A stretch of DNA of 25,343 bases, from NCBI GenBank assembly GCA_014379165.1, contig JACMMG010000058.1, forward strand, positions 1 to 25,343, read 5' to 3'. Source of the DNA: Candidatus Parcubacteria bacterium (GTDB taxonomy: Bacteria > Patescibacteriota > Minisyncoccia > Phycocordibacterales > SBAW01). A model generated the notes under the pieces. It searched no databases, was not told where the DNA came from, and saw only the letters and a list, made by a program, of their open reading frames with translations. The position numbers and the translations under genes are program-made. Shown in pieces: positions 6,673-13,380 of this stretch; position 1 is the first letter of the stretch; the number at the start of each line of letters is the position of its first letter.

Positions 6673-7365
6673 ATGACGGACGGACCAAGGACTCATGTAA
6701 TCTCTCTTGGAGGATCTCTGTTATTCCAAGATCAAAAAATAAATACTGCATTTGTTAAAGAGTTTAGTACTACTATCCTCGCAGAAGTATCACAGGGATC
6801 CCGTTTTATTATTGTCGTTGGAGGAGGGTATATTGCAAGACTGTATCAAAGTGCGCTTACGGAATTAGGCAATAGCGATCCAAAAGATCTTGATTGGATC
6901 GGCATTCATGCCTGTAGGTTTAACGCCCAACTCTTACGCCTTCTTTTCCAAGAACATGTTCATCCGGAGCTGATATTGAATGAAGCCCAACTAGCTGATG
7001 TTTCTGCGCCGATTGCGTTGGCAGGAGGAATTAAACCGGGTGCAAGCAGTGATAGGGTTGCAACACGGTTCGCTCAAACTCTAAAAGTTTCCCTTATCGC
7101 AAATATCTCTAATATTCCATATGTCTTTGATAAGGATCCGAAAAAATATCCCGATGCATCAGCAATACTTGATCTGAAATGGGAAGAATACCGCAAACTC
7201 ATTCCGCAAGAGTGGAATCCGGGCTTGAGTACTCCTTTTGATCCAAAAGCCGCGGAGATTGCAGAAGAAGCCGGTATAACCGTTGGGATAATGGACAGTG
7301 ACCTTACTAAATTGAAAAAATTTCTTGCAAATGAAAAATTTCAAGGTACTCTTATTCATCCATGA
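6673..7365 (+). CDS. pyrH: UMP kinase, archaeal-like
   Basis: A 230-residue amino-acid-kinase-fold enzyme that makes UDP from UMP. The N-terminal Ser-Leu-Gly-Gly-Ser and the Val-Gly-Gly-Gly-Tyr-Ile-Ala-Arg motif near residues 48-56 bind phosphates. The Gly-Gly...Pro-Gly-Ala-Ser-Ser-Asp segment and Val-Phe-Asp-Lys-Asp-Pro-Lys near residues 155-161 are typical of the archaeal-type group, which is shorter than most bacterial PyrH. ATG 6673 is chosen because the frame upstream overlaps adk and has no family similarity. It lies 5 nt after adk and overlaps map by four bases (ATGA), so the two are translationally coupled. Confidence 0.88.
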   Translation: MTDGPRTHVISLGGSLLFQDQKINTAFVKEFSTTILAEVSQGSRFIIVVGGGYIARLYQSALTELGNSDPKDLDWIGIHACRFNAQLLRLLFQEHVHPELILNEAQLADVSAPIALAGGIKPGASSDRVATRFAQTLKVSLIANISNIPYVFDKDPKKYPDASAILDLKWEEYRKLIPQEWNPGLSTPFDPKAAEIAEEAGITVGIMDSDLTKLKKFLANEKFQGTLIHP

Positions 7366-8126
7366 TAGCCAAGACTAAAGAAGAGATAGAAAATCTGCGT
7401 ACATCGGGCCGGATGCTTGCGGAAGTCCTAAAAGAAGTAGCGCTCCTGGTGAAACCAGGAGTTACGACCGCGACGCTTGATTTGGCTGCGCAAGCGGGGA
7501 TTGAGTCGCGCGGGTGTAAGTCGGCGTTTTTTGGGTATACACCAGAGGGTGCGCCCCACCCGTATCCTGCCACCTTGTGCGTCACTGTTAATGATGAAGT
7601 GGTGCACGGCATACCCTCTGAAAGCAGGCTCTTAAAAGAAGGAGATCTGGTCATGCTTGATCTCGGGCTCTCATACAATGGTTACTTTACCGACGCGGCT
7701 ATAACGGTGTGCGTTAGGACTTGCGATGAGGCGGCAAAACGGCTGATGGAAGCAACACGCAAGGCTTTAGATGCTGGCATTAAAGAGGCACGCGCAGGTA
7801 ACCGGATAGGGGACATTGGCGCCGCGATAGAGGCAGTCGCAAAAGAGTATGGCTACGGCCTTGCAGAAGATTTAGGTGGTCATGCGATAGGTAAAAAGCC
7901 GCATGAAAAACCATTTATCGCAAATATTGGCCCAAAAGGAAGTGGAGAAAAAATTGTCGAAGGAATGGTCTTAGCACTTGAGCCAATTTTTACTGAAGGA
8001 AACGGAAAAATAATTTTAGACAGCGATGAATGGACTTATCGTACGGAAGATGGGTCACGCAGTGTTGAATTTGAAAAAACAATTCTTGTGACAAAAGATA
8101 CTGCCGAAATTCTGACGGTGCTGTGA
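7362..8126 (+). CDS. map: Methionine aminopeptidase, type I
   Basis: A 254-residue metalloprotease that removes the initiator Met from nascent proteins. The pita-bread fold ligands are visible in order: His near residue 80 (Val-Val-His-Gly-Ile-Pro), two Asp (Leu-Asp-Leu-Gly near 105, Phe-Thr-Asp-Ala near 116), His (Gly-Gly-His-Ala-Ile-Gly near 179), and two Glu (Leu-Glu-Pro near 211, Val-Glu-Phe-Glu near 241). It overlaps pyrH by four bases. Map follows adk in many spc operons, so this recalls the ancestral order, but infA, rpmJ and the alpha-operon genes that usually follow are missing. Confidence 0.95.
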   Translation: MIAKTKEEIENLRTSGRMLAEVLKEVALLVKPGVTTATLDLAAQAGIESRGCKSAFFGYTPEGAPHPYPATLCVTVNDEVVHGIPSESRLLKEGDLVMLDLGLSYNGYFTDAAITVCVRTCDEAAKRLMEATRKALDAGIKEARAGNRIGDIGAAIEAVAKEYGYGLAEDLGGHAIGKKPHEKPFIANIGPKGSGEKIVEGMVLALEPIFTEGNGKIILDSDEWTYRTEDGSRSVEFEKTILVTKDTAEILTVL

Positions 8127-8190
8127 TTTTTACTTATACGTTTATCATATGCTATAGCATCGAGTTAACGTGTTTGCTGAAAGAAGGTGG

Positions 8191-8219
8191 TTGTAAAAAA
8201 AGAGTTGATATTGTATAGT
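8191..8219 (+). promoter_or_regulatory. Promoter for leaderless ndk
   Basis: TTGTAA (8191-8196), 17-nt spacer, TATAGT (8214-8219), then exactly 7 nt to ATG 8227. This predicts transcription starting at or next to the start codon. Confidence 0.75.
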
Positions 8220-8226
8220 CTGCCCA

Positions 8227-8811
8227 ATGGCGCATCCGAAGGAAGAAAAGACATTTGTTCTCATTAAGCCCGACGGGGTGCGTAAGGGTCTTGTGGGCGA
8301 AATAATCAAACGCTTTGAGCAACGCGATCTTAAGATCGTTGCACTTGAGATGTTTCATGCTACTGCAAAAGAAATAGACAGTCATTATCCGAATGATGAA
8401 AAATGGCTTACGCGCATCGGGGAAAAGACGTCCGCTTCCTACAACAAATACGGGTATGATATTACAAAAGATTTCGGCACGACCGATCTCCTTGAAATAG
8501 GGAAGGAGGTCCGCACGTGGGTCATAACCTTCCTAACTTCAGCCCCCATGGTCAAAATGGTTGTTGAAGGTGTGCACGCGGTTGATATGGTGCGTAAAAT
8601 CGTTGGCCCGACGATGCCGTATTTAGCGGAGATGGGCACGATACGCGGCGATTACTCCGTAGACTCAGCGATAAGTGCCAATATCGAAAAGCGCGCGGTA
8701 TTTAACCTCGTACATGCAAGCGAAACACCGGAAGAGGCAAAACACGAGATAGAGCATTGGTTTGGCAAAAAAACGATCTTTCAATACAAGCGTTTTGGAG
8801 TTGACGAATAG
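8227..8811 (+). CDS. ndk: Nucleoside diphosphate kinase with internal insertion
   Basis: A 194-residue NDP kinase; standard bacterial enzymes have about 140-150. The N-terminus (Lys-Thr-Phe-Val-Leu-Ile-Lys-Pro-Asp-Gly) and the C-terminal catalytic segment with His163 (Asn-Leu-Val-His-Ala-Ser) are canonical, so phosphotransfer through His is expected. Between residues 54 and 104 there is an insertion of about 40-50 residues after the Tyr-Pro segment, with many charged and Tyr residues, before the Met-Val-x-Gly core resumes. It has its own leaderless promoter and completes the set of kinases needed to turn NMPs into NTPs. A 100-nt gap separates it from map. Confidence 0.93.
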   Translation: MAHPKEEKTFVLIKPDGVRKGLVGEIIKRFEQRDLKIVALEMFHATAKEIDSHYPNDEKWLTRIGEKTSASYNKYGYDITKDFGTTDLLEIGKEVRTWVITFLTSAPMVKMVVEGVHAVDMVRKIVGPTMPYLAEMGTIRGDYSVDSAISANIEKRAVFNLVHASETPEEAKHEIEHWFGKKTIFQYKRFGVDE

Positions 8812-8823
8812 AAGCTACGCGAA

Positions 8824-8857
8824 AGCAGGACTGCCGGAAGGCAGAAAATTTCCTGCT
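8824..8857 (+). terminator. Hairpin after ndk, possible terminator
   Basis: Outer stem AGCAGGA/TCCTGCT (8824-8830, 8851-8857) continues into CTGCC-GGAA-GGCAG (8831-8844), with a bulge on the 3' side. It is followed by AAAATTTT rather than a clean T run. Between here and 8960 I see only one more small hairpin (GGTGC/GCACC near 8876-8889). Confidence 0.4.
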
Positions 8858-8966
8858 GAAAATTTTCCTATGTCCGGTGCCGTCGCACCTCCAAACCTTC
8901 CTGCAGCCCTCTTTCACTCCACAGTGATCAGATAATTTTTAGGGTTTTATGCCTTTTTTGCCTGTG

Positions 8967-8975
8967 TGATACAAT
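8967..8975 (+). promoter_or_regulatory. Extended -10 promoter of a non-coding RNA
   Basis: TGA followed by TACAAT (8970-8975). The -35 region is weak, as is common with extended -10 promoters. Predicted start near 8982. Confidence 0.55.
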
Positions 8976-8981
8976 AAATAC

Positions 8982-9130
8982 GGTTTTCGGGGGCAAGTCC
9001 ATATAACAACATCGGGAGCTTGAAAGTCGTGATGTGTCGACCTCGGTCTTCACACCACGCAGGGCACCCACCTGGAATATCCAGGACAGGCTTCCGGAGA
9101 CCGCCACAGATTCCCCCCTTGGGGGATTTT
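8982..9130 (+). ncRNA. Structured non-coding RNA, possibly 6S-like
   Basis: About 150 nt lie between an extended -10 promoter and an intrinsic terminator (TCCCCC, loop CTT, GGGGGA, then TTTT at 9112-9130), with no convincing reading frame. Visible pairings: CGTG-x-TGTG/CACA-x-CACG enclosing a loop near 9029-9058; CCTGGA/TCCAGG with an ATA loop near 9071-9085; and a long-range CGGTCTTC/GGAGACCG stem that encloses the second hairpin. The order (a GGGGGCAAGTCC-like 5' part, a CUCGGUC segment, a CACCUGG hairpin followed by ACAGG) recalls the layout of 6S RNA, the RNA polymerase decoy, but I cannot confirm this without a covariance search. The conserved GGAAG-AGCAG core of SRP RNA is not present. 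Confidence 0.5.
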
Positions 9131-9170
9131 GTGTGAGAATTACCTTTATAGAAATTGTATGCACAATTTA

Positions 9171-9210
9171 TATAATCGTCTCGCTGCGAAATTAAAATAA
9201 ATTTAATTTC
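9171..9210 (+). promoter_or_regulatory. -10 box and leader hairpin before membrane protein gene
   Basis: A perfect TATAAT at 9171-9176 (the -35 is poor) predicts a start near 9183. The leader then holds a 9-bp A/T hairpin (GAAATTAAA 9188-9196, TTTAATTTC 9202-9210). No SD precedes ATG 9228. Confidence 0.45.
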
Positions 9211-9227
9211 ACTCACTTCACTAGATT

Positions 9228-9617
9228 ATGGCACTAATTTTTAATGCACTGGCGCTTTTCTTTGCAGTTTTGACTGCAGGGATATATTGGTACGGCGTTG
9301 AGCAGTCATTTTTTTGGATTTATGACTGGTATGACAGCATGCTCCACGTACTTGGCGGTATCACCATCGGTTTCTGGGCCAGCGCAGTGGCGCTACGTCT
9401 GCAGTTACCTGTGCGTCGTGCTTTCTTTACAGTACTCGGCCTTACGCTTCTGGGGGCAGTTGCGTGGGAGATTTTTGAATATGCATTCCACTTTGTACGC
9501 CAGGAAGACTACATTCTCGATACGTTGACGGATATAATGAACGGTCTTGCAGGTTGCGTGCTTGCATTCAGCGGACTTTGGTTCGTTCTCTTAAGAGAAA
9601 AAACTCATGGAGAATAA
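9228..9617 (+). CDS. DUF2238/YjdF-like membrane protein
   Basis: A 129-residue inner-membrane protein with about four hydrophobic helices. Polar residues inside the helices form the family pattern: Tyr-Asp-x-Met-Leu-His-Val-Leu-Gly-Gly near 37-46, Trp-Glu-Ile-Phe-Glu-Tyr near 84-89, and Asp-Thr-Leu-Thr-Asp-Ile-Met-Asn-Gly-Leu-Ala-Gly near 102-113. These match the YjdF/DUF2238 group, whose function is unknown; the buried His, Asp and Glu could bind a metal or ligand in the membrane. It overlaps the following hydrolase gene by 11 bases, so the two are co-transcribed. Confidence 0.75.
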   Translation: MALIFNALALFFAVLTAGIYWYGVEQSFFWIYDWYDSMLHVLGGITIGFWASAVALRLQLPVRRAFFTVLGLTLLGAVAWEIFEYAFHFVRQEDYILDTLTDIMNGLAGCVLAFSGLWFVLLREKTHGE

Positions 9618-10974
9618 GGCAACGATCTATTTTTATGGAGGAGCAGGGACTGTTACCGGTTCCAATTTTTTGCTTGAGATAGGTAGTGAAAAAATTCTCA
9701 TCGATTGCGGGTTAACCCAAGGACAGCACACGGCTGAAGCGGTTAATTGGGAAAAATTTCCTTATGATCCCGCGAGCATTAAGATGCTTATCGTTACTCA
9801 TGCACATATTGATCACATCGGAAGAATCCCGAAACTTGTTCATGATGGTTTCCGCGGCAAAATAATTTCAACGCAAGCAACGCAAGCCCTTGCCGAGCCG
9901 ATGCTCTTAGACAGTATGGAACTCCTTGCTCATGATGCCCAGAAGCATGGCAAAGAAGGACTGTATAACGAAGACGATATACAAAACGCAATGAAGCTGT
10001 GGGAGGGAACAGTCTACGGTAAAAAAATAGATATCGGAGACGGATTGTCTTTTACCTTCTTTAATTCAGGCCATATACTCGGCTCTGCAATGGTTCGCTT
10101 CGAACGCAACGGCAAAAGCCTTGTATTTACAGGAGATATCGGAGGAGGAAATTCACCCCTCCTTGCTCCCGCTTCGGTGCTTTCCGACGCGAATTATCTC
10201 GTTATGGAAAGCGTATATGGCGATCGGGTACGCAATAAAGACGAAGACAGTCGTGAGAAGCTTGAAGATATTATAGAAAATACGGTTACGCGCAGGGGTA
10301 CGCTTCTGATACCCGCTTTTTCAACCGAACGCACTCAAGATCTGTTGTTTGAGATTAGAACACTTATGATGCAAAAGAGAGTGCCAAGCGTGCCTGTTTT
10401 TGTTGATTCGCCGCTTGCCACCAAAATAACACAGGCATATGTGAAATATCCGCAGTATTTTGGAGATGAAATCCGTAAGCGTGCCGAAGGGGGAGAGAGT
10501 CTCTTCGCGTTTCCGGAATTACATTTCGTCGACGATGCCCAAGAGTCGCGCACTATTATGGGAAAAGCTGGTTCAAAAATAGTTATTGCAGGCTCAGGTA
10601 TGAGTAACGGCGGGCGCGTACACGGGCACGAACAAACGCTTCTGCCCGATTCAAAATCGACGCTGCTTATCGTCGGATACCAGGCAGCGGGAAGCTTGGG
10701 GCGGCGCCTTATTGAGGGAGACAAGCATGTGCGCATAGGCGGAAAAGAAGTGAGGGTAGCGTGCAAAGTTGAAACTCTGTATGGCTACTCGGCACATATG
10801 GACAGCGAGCAGCTGCTTGAGTTTGTTAATACTAGCGTTCCGACGCTTAAACAGGTCTTTGTCGTAATGGGTGAGCCTGCCTCATCAGCATTCTTGGCCC
10901 AGCGCATTCGCGATTACCTTGGTGTTAAAGCGACAACTCCTGAAGCAGCGGAAAAAGCTGAAATAGATTTTTAG
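9607..10974 (+). CDS. Beta-CASP metallo-beta-lactamase-fold ribonuclease
   Basis: A 455-residue protein with the metallo-beta-lactamase, beta-CASP and RMMBL parts in order. The metal motif HAHIDH is at residues 65-70, with a further His in Ser-Gly-His-Ile-Leu-Gly near 155 and Asp in Thr-Gly-Asp-Ile-Gly-Gly near 177. The beta-CASP region carries Pro-Ala-Phe-Ser-Thr-Glu-Arg near 237 and Gly-Ser-Gly-Met near 329. The C-terminal Tyr-Ser-Ala-His-Met-Asp-Ser provides the last zinc-site His. Family members process or degrade RNA (CPSF73/YsmA-like rather than RNase J, judging by length). It overlaps the upstream membrane protein gene by 11 bases. The substrate cannot be inferred. Confidence 0.9.
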   Translation: MENKATIYFYGGAGTVTGSNFLLEIGSEKILIDCGLTQGQHTAEAVNWEKFPYDPASIKMLIVTHAHIDHIGRIPKLVHDGFRGKIISTQATQALAEPMLLDSMELLAHDAQKHGKEGLYNEDDIQNAMKLWEGTVYGKKIDIGDGLSFTFFNSGHILGSAMVRFERNGKSLVFTGDIGGGNSPLLAPASVLSDANYLVMESVYGDRVRNKDEDSREKLEDIIENTVTRRGTLLIPAFSTERTQDLLFEIRTLMMQKRVPSVPVFVDSPLATKITQAYVKYPQYFGDEIRKRAEGGESLFAFPELHFVDDAQESRTIMGKAGSKIVIAGSGMSNGGRVHGHEQTLLPDSKSTLLIVGYQAAGSLGRRLIEGDKHVRIGGKEVRVACKVETLYGYSAHMDSEQLLEFVNTSVPTLKQVFVVMGEPASSAFLAQRIRDYLGVKATTPEAAEKAEIDF

Positions 10975-11028
10975 CTCTGGAGTCTTATGCAGGGTTCCGA
11001 CCGAAGCGTCGGGATACAATTTATTTGG

Positions 11029-11034
11029 TACAAT
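11029..11034 (+). promoter_or_regulatory. -10 box for leaderless SLOG gene
   Basis: TACAAT ends exactly 7 nt before ATG 11042. A second TACAAT lies at 11015-11020. No good -35 is visible. A small hairpin CCGAC/GTCGG just upstream (about 10997-11012) may end the previous transcript. Confidence 0.5.
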
Positions 11035-11041
11035 AAAGTAA

Positions 11042-11644
11042 ATGGATTCTAAGAATACTCGTTTGCAGATGAAGCTTTGTGTCTCCGGCGCGGCCGAGAC
11101 CGGGCACTGTGGTATTGATGCCTATGACAAGGGACTTGAACTGGGGCGCGAGATAGCGCGTCATGGCGCAATGTTAGTGACCGGAGCCACAACAGGTTTT
11201 CCGCTATGGGCGGCAATGGGGGCTAAAGAGGCGGGTGGCTTTGTGCTCGGTTTTTCTCCGGCGGGTTCCGAAAAAGAGCACATTGAAACGTATAACCTTC
11301 CGGTGGAATATCATGACGCTATCGTATACACAGGGTTTGGCTACCCGGGCCGTGACCTTATCTTGACCCGCTCAAGCGATGCGGTCTTTTTTGGCTGTGG
11401 GCGCATTGGCACTATCCATGAGTTCACTATTTCGTTTGAGGACAAAAAACCCATCGGTATTTTTGAAGCCGATTGGGAAACCGATGAGGTACTAAAAAAT
11501 ATTATAGAAAATGGTCACCGACCGAATGACCGCATTGTCTTTGATACTGACCCGAAGGGACTCGTGGATAAGATCGTTGGGCTAGTCAATAAAGACAGAG
11601 TAAACCGAGCCTCGTTTCACTTTGCTTCAACCGAGGGAGTATAA
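11042..11644 (+). CDS. SLOG/LOG-family Rossmann protein (TIGR00725-like)
   Basis: A 200-residue Rossmann-fold protein of the lysine-decarboxylase-like (LOG/SLOG) superfamily. The N-terminal Val-Ser-Gly-Ala-Ala...Gly, then Leu-Val-Thr-Gly-Ala-Thr-Thr-Gly near residues 44-51, and Cys-Gly-Arg-Ile-Gly-Thr-Ile-His-Glu-Phe near 119-128 correspond to the nucleotide-binding PGGxGTxxE region, here with Cys-Gly-Arg in place of Pro-Gly-Gly. LOG enzymes release cytokinin-like bases from nucleotides, while SLOG relatives bind signalling nucleotides; which applies here is unknown. Leaderless start, single gene, closed by a strong terminator shared with rplT. Confidence 0.75.
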   Translation: MDSKNTRLQMKLCVSGAAETGHCGIDAYDKGLELGREIARHGAMLVTGATTGFPLWAAMGAKEAGGFVLGFSPAGSEKEHIETYNLPVEYHDAIVYTGFGYPGRDLILTRSSDAVFFGCGRIGTIHEFTISFEDKKPIGIFEADWETDEVLKNIIENGHRPNDRIVFDTDPKGLVDKIVGLVNKDRVNRASFHFASTEGV

Positions 11645-11647
11645 AGT

Positions 11648-11675
11648 AAAAATCCCGCCTGAAAGCGGGATTTTT
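11648..11675. terminator. Bidirectional intrinsic terminator
   Basis: AAAAATCCCGC (11648-11658), loop CTGAAA, GCGGGATTTTT (11665-11675). It serves both the SLOG gene and the infC-rpmI-rplT operon; the rplT stop codon (11677) lies right beside it. Confidence 0.95.
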
Positions 11676-11676
11676 A

Positions 11677-12018
11677 CTAGGAGACTTTTTTAACTACTCG
11701 GGAGAAACTCTCCGGACTCTTTTCTGCCAATTCGGCGAGCATTTTGCGATTTATCAAAACTCCCTTCTTTTTCATTGCATTGATGAATTTGCTGTACGTC
11801 ATTTCGCCTGCGAGTCCGGCACCAATGCGCACGGTCCAGAGTTTGCGGAAGTCATTCTTTTTGTCGCGGCGGTGAGCAAAGGCATATTTGCCGGCATGGA
11901 AGATCGCTTCGCGTGCCTGCTTCTTTTTAGTAGAGCGGCCAAAGCGATATCCTTTGGTCATTGCCAGGATATTCTTGCGACGCTTATTTGATGTTTTGCC
12001 TCCTTTTACGCGTGACAT
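11677..12018 (-). CDS. rplT: 50S ribosomal protein L20
   Basis: A 113-residue bL20. The basic N-terminal helix (Met-Ser-Arg-Val-Lys-Gly-Gly, then Arg-Arg-Lys) and the segment Tyr-Ala-Phe-Ala-His-Arg-Arg-Asp-Lys-Lys followed by Phe-Arg-Lys-Leu-Trp are typical. L20 is an early assembly protein binding 23S rRNA domain II. In E. coli it represses its own operon through an rpmI leader structure; no such structure is evident in the 3-nt gap here. Last gene of the operon. No SD. Confidence 0.97.
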   Translation of the reverse strand: MSRVKGGKTSNKRRKNILAMTKGYRFGRSTKKKQAREAIFHAGKYAFAHRRDKKNDFRKLWTVRIGAGLAGEMTYSKFINAMKKKGVLINRKMLAELAEKSPESFSRVVKKVS

Positions 12019-12021
12019 ATA

Positions 12022-12222
12022 TTAGTTCTTAGATTGGGAAGCGGTGCCAATATAGCGTTGAGAGACTTTTTTAGAAAGGTTTAGGGCTTGGGAGCGGTTT
12101 CCATCCATCTGGGTAGAGCTGCTCTCTTTTGCATTGAAATGGTTCTGTCCTGGTTTGCGTGCAATAATCTTGCCCGTCCGGGTGATTTTCAATCGTTTTG
12201 TAAATGATTTATTGGTTTTCAT
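12022..12222 (-). CDS. rpmI: 50S ribosomal protein L35
   Basis: A 66-residue basic bL35 beginning Met-Lys-Thr-Asn-Lys-Ser-Phe-Thr-Lys-Arg, with the internal Gly-Gln-Asn-His-Phe-Asn-Ala-Lys segment replacing the usual Arg-x-His-x-Leu. It sits in the conserved place between infC and rplT. The N-terminal signature and the length identify it. No SD is visible before the ATG. Confidence 0.95.
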   Translation of the reverse strand: MKTNKSFTKRLKITRTGKIIARKPGQNHFNAKESSSTQMDGNRSQALNLSKKVSQRYIGTASQSKN

Positions 12223-12255
12223 ACATTCTTATGTATCCTAAGCGAAGCCCAGGGA

Positions 12256-12777
12256 TTAGTTTTTTGCTTTGCCGGCGCGTTCCAGTACCGTTGAAAGGCC
12301 TTTCGGACTTTTCGATATTGGGTCTGCCATTTTATATTCTTGGGGAATGAGCTTTAAAAACTGTTCAAGCCGGTCTTTGAGAAAACCAAACTCCATATAT
12401 TTATAGCGTCCCCACAAAAACAGGTCGACTTTAACACGGTGCCCCTCCAGCAGCCACTCGGCGGCTCGGCGAGCCTTAAGTTGGAGATCGTGGTCGCCAG
12501 TGCCTATTTTGACTTGGACGCTCTTGGTCTCCGTTACGTGTGATTTCGCCTTTATTTCACGGCGTTTCTTTGCCTGTTCGTATTGGAATTTACCATATTC
12601 CATGATTTTTGCAACAGGGGGGACCGCATTAGGGGAGATTTCAATAAGGTCTAGGCCGAATTCTTCGGCCTTAGCAAGGGCCTCTGAAAGGGCAAGTACA
12701 CCGAAGTTCTCCGCCTCGGGGCCTATGACGCGCACCTCTTTTGCGCGAATCTGATGATTAATGCGAGTAGTGTCCAA
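12256..12777 (-). CDS. infC: Translation initiation factor IF-3, probable TTG start
   Basis: IF-3 prevents subunit joining and checks the initiator codon. The N-domain begins Arg-Ile-Asn-His-Gln-Ile-Arg-Ala, followed by the linker and the C-domain with Lys-x-Arg-Arg...Glu-Phe-Gly. The frame is open to an ATG at 12822, but that codon lies upstream of the infC promoter (-10 at 12799-12794), and so does the TTG at 12792. With a start of transcription near 12787, the first usable codon is TTG 12777, after a leader of about 9 nt, giving 173 residues. An ATT a few codons later (the codon type used by E. coli infC) is the other option. Unusual start codons are typical of infC, which uses them for self-regulation. 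Confidence 0.9.
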   Translation of the reverse strand: MDTTRINHQIRAKEVRVIGPEAENFGVLALSEALAKAEEFGLDLIEISPNAVPPVAKIMEYGKFQYEQAKKRREIKAKSHVTETKSVQVKIGTGDHDLQLKARRAAEWLLEGHRVKVDLFLWGRYKYMEFGFLKDRLEQFLKLIPQEYKMADPISKSPKGLSTVLERAGKAKN

Positions 12778-12793
12778 AGTTGTTGTGCTCAAT

Positions 12794-12844
12794 ACTATAG
12801 CAGAAAAGAACCTAATTGACAAAATGCCTCAAATCCTATACTAT
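12794..12844. promoter_or_regulatory. Divergent promoters with overlapping -35 boxes
   Basis: For infC (minus): TTGTCA 12822-12817, 17-nt spacer, TATAGT 12799-12794. For the zinc-ribbon gene (plus): TTGACA 12816-12821, 17-nt spacer, TACTAT 12839-12844 (TATACT at 12837 is an alternative). The two -35 hexamers share five base pairs, so polymerase should be able to hold only one promoter at a time. Confidence 0.8.
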
Positions 12845-12878
12845 ATGAAGCACAGCAAGGCTCTTTTGGAGTTACCGC

Positions 12879-12899
12879 ATGCACCACGAAATGGTGCAT
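12879..12899 (+). promoter_or_regulatory. Perfect 8-bp leader hairpin
   Basis: ATGCACCA (12879-12886), loop CGAAA, TGGTGCAT (12892-12899), ending 16 nt before the zinc-ribbon ATG, within a leader of about 65 nt. It has no T run, so it is a leader element rather than a terminator. Confidence 0.6.
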
Positions 12900-12915
12900 A
12901 TTTGCTACTGCGTAT

Positions 12916-13074
12916 ATGGACAATAACCAACCGATCAAGAAAGCGCATGTCTACGGGAAGTCGATTTATAAAACGACTATCTCGGAAGTTTTTGTTTGTA
13001 CGTGCGGCGGCAAGTATCTCAAGACTCGCCAAAACCAAACTGTATGCGTTCGCTGCATGAGGAAAACTTCCTAG
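12916..13074 (+). CDS. Small zinc-ribbon protein, 52 residues
   Basis: A short gene (ATG 12916, stop TAG 13072-13074) coding for a protein with Cys28-x-Cys30-Gly-Gly and Cys44-x-x-Cys47, a treble-clef or zinc-ribbon arrangement. The N-terminal half has a beta-hairpin look (Lys-Lys-Ala-His-Val-Tyr-Gly-Lys-Ser) and the rest is basic. Another frame over the same DNA is open for longer, but lacks any recognisable pattern. A strong promoter and a leader hairpin precede it. Such small ribbons often bind RNA, the ribosome or RNA polymerase. Its promoter overlap with infC suggests a link to translation, which is inference. No SD. Confidence 0.75.
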   Translation: MDNNQPIKKAHVYGKSIYKTTISEVFVCTCGGKYLKTRQNQTVCVRCMRKTS

Positions 13075-13125
13075 CGCGTTCTTCGCATTGCGCTACAATA
13101 GGTTCATTACGTAATTAAATTTTTT

Positions 13126-13329
13126 ATGAACCAAAAAACATACTATCAGACCGTGTCAGTTATTTTCGCTCTGTTGGCGCTCGCGCATATATGGCGCGTA
13201 TACACCAGCGCTCCGGCAGTTATTGCAGGAGTAAGCGTTCCTATGTGGGCAAGCTGGGCAGCAATACTTATTGCGGGGTACCTCGCAATGCGAGGTTGGC
13301 AGTTTGCAGGGAAGAAGGGCAAACGATAA
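13126..13329 (+). CDS. Small membrane protein with two helices
   Basis: A 67-residue hypothetical protein with two hydrophobic helices (about residues 8-26 and 39-57) separated by a short Pro/Ser/Val loop, and a basic C-terminus (Gly-Lys-Lys-Gly-Lys-Arg) probably in the cytoplasm. No family recognised. A TACAAT at 13094-13099 would start transcription about 20 nt upstream of ATG 13126. No SD. It ends at a strong bidirectional terminator shared with the gene on the other strand. Confidence 0.6.
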   Translation: MNQKTYYQTVSVIFALLALAHIWRVYTSAPAVIAGVSVPMWASWAAILIAGYLAMRGWQFAGKKGKR

Positions 13330-13338
13330 TCTTTCTAA

Positions 13339-13380
13339 CTAAAATAAAAACCCCCGCATATGCGGGGGTTTTTATTTTAG
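13339..13380. terminator. Perfect 42-bp palindromic bidirectional terminator
   Basis: The two 21-nt arms meet at 13359/13360 without a mismatch: A/T outer arms, a core of five C and five G, and T-rich tails on both strands. The stop codon of the minus-strand gene (13377-13379) is inside it. Confidence 0.95.

Noticed and set aside
8982..9130. SRP RNA (ffs), on either strand
   Set aside because: The minus strand has a short CCGGAAG stretch, but the conserved GGAAG...AGCAG asymmetric loop of SRP helix 8 is missing on both strands.
12761..13060. A 99-codon frame overlapping the zinc-ribbon gene
   Set aside because: Basic Arg/Ser/Leu composition with no pattern; the other frame contains the CxC...CxxC ribbon and a proper size after the mapped promoter.
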